Below are positions 60,767 to 64,000 of a stretch of 64,000 bases of DNA, piece after piece. The position numbers were made by a program, and so were the translations under genes. The notes below the pieces were generated by a model. That model did not search any database and was not told the DNA's origin. It saw only the letters and a list, made by a program, of their open reading frames with translations. This DNA comes from Diadema setosum (lineage: Eukaryota; Echinodermata; Echinoidea; Diadematoida; Diadematidae): assembly GCA_033980235.1 (NCBI GenBank), contig CM067064.1, positions 31,753,670 to 31,817,669 on the forward strand, in the 5' to 3' direction. Each line of letters opens with the position of its first letter. Within the stretch, counting starts at the first letter, position 1.

Positions 60767-61308
60767 TTTATATCTTACTTGATATCAAAGAGGAAAACTT
60801 GTATTTAACATTAAAAAAAAATGATGTGTTTGTATGCCCTATCTTTGATGACCTTTAGAGGAAAAAAATGTGTTACTGTATTAGTTATCAATCAAAACAT
60901 GACTTGTTCGAGACAGGTAAGATGTGAGTTGATGACATCATCAACTTATCTAAGTAATATTCATATGCTTGTGACTACTGCCAGTATTTGGTAGAAATGT
61001 GGGCAACTCTTTGAACTCTCAAGTTCCAGTTTGATTTTCTTAATGAAATTGCTGCCATTTTCAGTTTGATTTTTACATGTTTTTGAGCAACGTGTATTCA
61101 AGTAACGAGTGGTAACAGTTTCACTTTAGTGAAGACATAAGAAATTGCCCAGTCTTTGACATTTTACCTCCAGGATTACAAGATATTGCAGGAAACTATA
61201 CCATTCATTGTCACTCATTGCTTTAGATATTTAAAGAAAGACACAGAATTTTGCTAATACACAATCGACTGCTCACCGGCATAGCGGAACAGTTGTAGGC
61301 GTACAGAT

Positions 61309-61909
61309 TAGGGGGGATCCAGGAATTCAGCAAAGGGGAGGTGACTTTGAAAAAATTACATGGGGCGTATACCCCTCCCCATTTTTATTTTTATTTCTTT
61401 TGTTTTAACCAAAAAATGAATTATTTATAATTTCTTCTTACTATTTTGTCACTTTTTCCAAGTTTATTGAAATCGAGTCCTTTATTGCAATTATCAATTA
61501 TTATCAAAGTCAGTTGTAGGCGTACAGATTAGGGGCGGATCCAGGAATTCAGTAGAAGGGAGGCGCCTTTGAAAAAAAAAATACAGGGGGCGCAAGCGTC
61601 CCCCATTTTTCTTGTTATTTCTTTTGTTTAAACAAAAACTAAATTATTTATTGATTATTTCTGCTTGTTAACTACTTTGTTACCTTTTCCAAGTTTATTG
61701 AAATTGAGTCCTTTATTGCAATTATTTGATCATCAAAGTCAATTATTACAAATTCCTGCAAAGTGCACTGCCGACCTCTCAACAAAAGTGACAGAATAAT
61801 CAACCTGTTGATTGTTTTCGCTAACCTGGAGAAAGAAGAAGTAGAAGAAGAAGAAGGAGGAGGAGGAGGGCGTGCGCGCCCGGTGCGTCCCCCTCTGGAT
61901 CCGCAGCTG
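61309..61909. mobile_element. hAT-like MITE, unit 3, with internal tandem duplication
   Basis: The same element as at 50,259-50,671. Here a 5' segment including its flank (AGTTGTAGGCGTACAGATTA) is present twice, at about 61,290 and 61,511, offset 221 bp. The right end CTGGATCCGCAGCTG is slightly diverged, and the (GAA)n run is shorter and becomes (GGA)n. Confidence 0.65.
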
Positions 61910-62111
61910 CAGATACTGCATATATTTTAGGCCTGATGGCAAATAAGTTTAATGTTTAGTTATATCAAGCTAAATAGATCCGTACATAATAAACAAATTT
62001 ACTGGTTCTTCATTTGAAAGGAATCTTCTTCTGTATTCCTTGACAGATTTGGTTCAAAATGTTGTGACACATTCAAATGTCTGATAAATATACAGTGTGT
62101 ATAATAAAAGC

Positions 62112-62965
62112 AAGGTAATCCAACTTTGGAGGACTACTATTTTATAATTGTCAGCTCTGGAGAGCTCAATGTTAGTTGTGAGGAAAGAGAAACTCTTCCT
62201 CTTTCCATTGATACCTAATTAAGTTGACAAATGTCATGCGTGACTGAGTACATGAAACTTAAAGACAACAATGACAAATTGCCCTTTTTCCAAGTTTGAA
62301 TGTCACATGAAGGAATAATGCATGCCTCGCTGGATGGATGAGATCTGTCAATGAAAGTGGTCAAATTATCAGGCCAGTCTGCATGGTTGCATGTTTGTTT
62401 AGGGTTTCTTCTAACCTTTTATGGTCCATACCCTTCAACATGGCCATGTTGTTGATAACTTGGTCACTCCCACAAAGGTTAAACCATTATCCATTTTCTC
62501 CCTTCATTTTCAAAACATGGTTTGTCGCTACGAGCTATGCGTTGAATATGAACAGAGAAAATGAACTGTGTGGGTTGGCCTTGTGGGAGTGACCAAGTTA
62601 TCGGACAGGTGGCCATGTTGCAGGTTTAATATGGACCACAAAATGTGAGAAGAAACCCAGAACACAAACCTAAACACAAACGTGCATTTGTACACGCTGG
62701 CCTATTCATTTGGACACTTTCATTGACAGATCTCATCCATTCATTGAGGCATGCATTGTTCCTTCATGTGACACTCAAATTTGGAAAAAGGGCAATTTGT
62801 CATTGTTGTCTTTAAAGTTCATGTGTTCAGTCATGCATGACATTTGTCAACTTAATTAGGTATCAATGGAATGAGGAAGAGTTCCTCTTTCCTAACAATC
62901 AACATTGAGCTCTCCACATCAGCTGACAATTAAGAAATGGTAGCCCTCCAAAGTTGGATTACCTT
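62112..62965. mobile_element. Long foldback element with about 370-bp arms, unit 3 only
   Basis: The left end AAGGTAATCCAACTTTGGAG is mirrored at the right by CTCCAAAGTTGGATTACCTT, followed by a T run. The arms stay paired over about 370 bp with scattered mismatches (for example GGCATGCATTATTCC against the mirrored AATGCATGCC; AACATGGCCATGTTG; AACTTGGTCACTCCCACAA). The spacer is about 100 bp. Unit 2 lacks it between GATAAATATACA and TACATGTACCATG. No transposase is present. Confidence 0.8.
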
Positions 62966-63078
62966 TTTTTTTTTTTTTTTTTTTTTTGATGCACACGGTA
63001 CAACGTGTACATGTACGTACCATGAAGGCATGAGTTGTTTAAATTTACCTCCTGCAACATTACTGCGCTGTTCGATTG

Positions 63079-63094
63079 TCACATGGGGGCGCTC
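63079..63094 (+). promoter_or_regulatory. CTCF-like motif, unit 3
   Basis: TCACATGGGGGCGCTC, one base different from the sites in units 1 and 2. The surrounding block is closer to that of unit 2 than of unit 1. Confidence 0.45.
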
Positions 63095-63539
63095 TCATCG
63101 TTCCTCACGATTTCGAGATTGGCCGTCAGGTGGCGTTTCTTCTCGCAGTAGGCTGTGAGGATCAATTCTGTCCCTTCTATTTTTAGATCCGATTCCCTTT
63201 GGTTCAAGCGAACGATGAAATTTGTTTTGTTTTGTTTTGTTTTTCTACCGGTAGTCAATAATGAAGTTGGCGACTGTTGCGATTTCTATTTGTGGAATAA
63301 GATGACTAAGGGAATAATCAATTATTGTTAAAAGGGGGAGTTTCTGGAATGCTTCGATTATAGAGTTTAAAGAAACGAATAAGGCCCTATTCAGAAGAAG
63401 CATTGATAGTGATGAAGGGGTGTGCAGCGTAATATTGAATAAGTTTCAGCGAATGCATTGCGTAGATCTGTATCAAGGTGGATCAAAATGACTTGGCTTC
63501 AAGAAATACTCCTGCCATCCAAATCACCTGCATTGACCC

Positions 63540-63692
63540 AATAGCGAGCTTTAGATATGCGACGCGAACGCTAAGACGACTCTGATTAGGCCAAAATGGT
63601 GTCCTGCACAGGCGCAAGACAGCTGTTTCCATCGTCCAACTCGGGAGGCTGCGTTGTCTCAGCGATCGCGTCGCAGATCTAAAGCTGGCTAT
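63540..63692. repeat. AGCGAGCTTTAGATCTGCG MITE, unit 3
   Basis: The third copy of the element, at the conserved position. Left AATAGCGAGCTTTAGATATG, right CAGATCTAAAGCTGGCTATT. Confidence 0.8.
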
Positions 63693-64000
63693 TGTCTCTG
63701 ACGATAGCTTTATCCTCAACAATCACAATGTGACCTTGCATGACCTTGCACAGAAACCCAGAGATATGACGCATTAAAAGCTGCCTTGAATATTGTTTCT
63801 ATATGGAAATAAACACGTACAGGTTATCTCCTTCAGTTCTACTGACAATCGGGCAAACAAATCCATAGCAATGTGGGATCATACAAAGAAGAGAGAAATA
63901 TTTTCTAAAGAAGATGTTGAAATCCATCTCTTTTATTGTCGTTCGTGTAACGAAGCCCCCCCCCCCCCCCCCATCATCATCAAAACAAGGCTCAAGAGGA

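Larger units (their letters stand above)
58576..64000 (+). repeat. Segmental duplication unit 3, cut by the window end
   Basis: 58,680-58,890 matches the head of unit 1 (about 32,430-32,640). From 60,030 onward the sequence follows unit 2 (49,450 onward) through the hAT-like MITE, the CTCF-like block and the AGCGAGCTTTAGATC MITE. It ends at a point equivalent to about 52,320 of unit 2, roughly 2.1 kb before receptor B exon 1. It is interrupted by several foldback insertions not present in unit 2. Confidence 0.88.

Overview
This window is eukaryotic, AT-rich, intron-bearing DNA. It is crowded with microsatellites, homopolymer runs and small inverted-repeat (MITE or foldback) elements. The rhodopsin-type GPCR duplicates, CTCF-like and RFX-like sites, a Jockey/CR1-type retrotransposon tail and the TTAA-flanked MITEs fit a marine invertebrate deuterostome. 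An echinoderm is most likely, but this is inference and no species can be named from the sequence.

Region 1 (1-13,165) has no exon I can defend. It holds diverged MITEs, a threefold tandem repeat and simple repeats, and probably includes intron of the next gene. Region 2 (13,166-13,458) is the last coding exon of a gene for a four-pass membrane protein that looks like the claudin/PMP22/CACNG superfamily. Two RFX X-box-like motifs lie about 200 bp after its stop codon. Region 3 (13,459-32,429) is a 19 kb stretch without recognisable genes, carrying several palindromic or foldback elements and a minisatellite.

Region 4 (32,430-64,000) is a tandem segmental duplication. Unit 1 (about 32,430-48,510) and unit 2 (about 48,511-58,575) each carry one complete three-exon class A GPCR gene on the + strand. 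I derived identical splice phases for both, and each predicts a 394-residue receptor. Unit 3 (about 58,576 onward) holds only the 5' part of the unit, and the window ends before its receptor exon would be reached. Each unit has a conserved block with a CTCF-like motif, followed by the same roughly 155-bp MITE. The units differ mainly by later insertions: nested TTAA elements, foldbacks, a LINE tail, and a 137-bp perfect inverted repeat carrying a hammerhead-ribozyme-like core.

The receptors are clear class A by topology but have degenerate activation motifs: Y-R-A in place of D-R-Y, and N-V-x-x-Y in place of N-P-x-x-Y. Exon 3 switches abruptly from strongly diverged to identical between the copies, which suggests gene conversion. 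The receptors look like recently duplicated, lineage-specific receptors; their ligand cannot be inferred.
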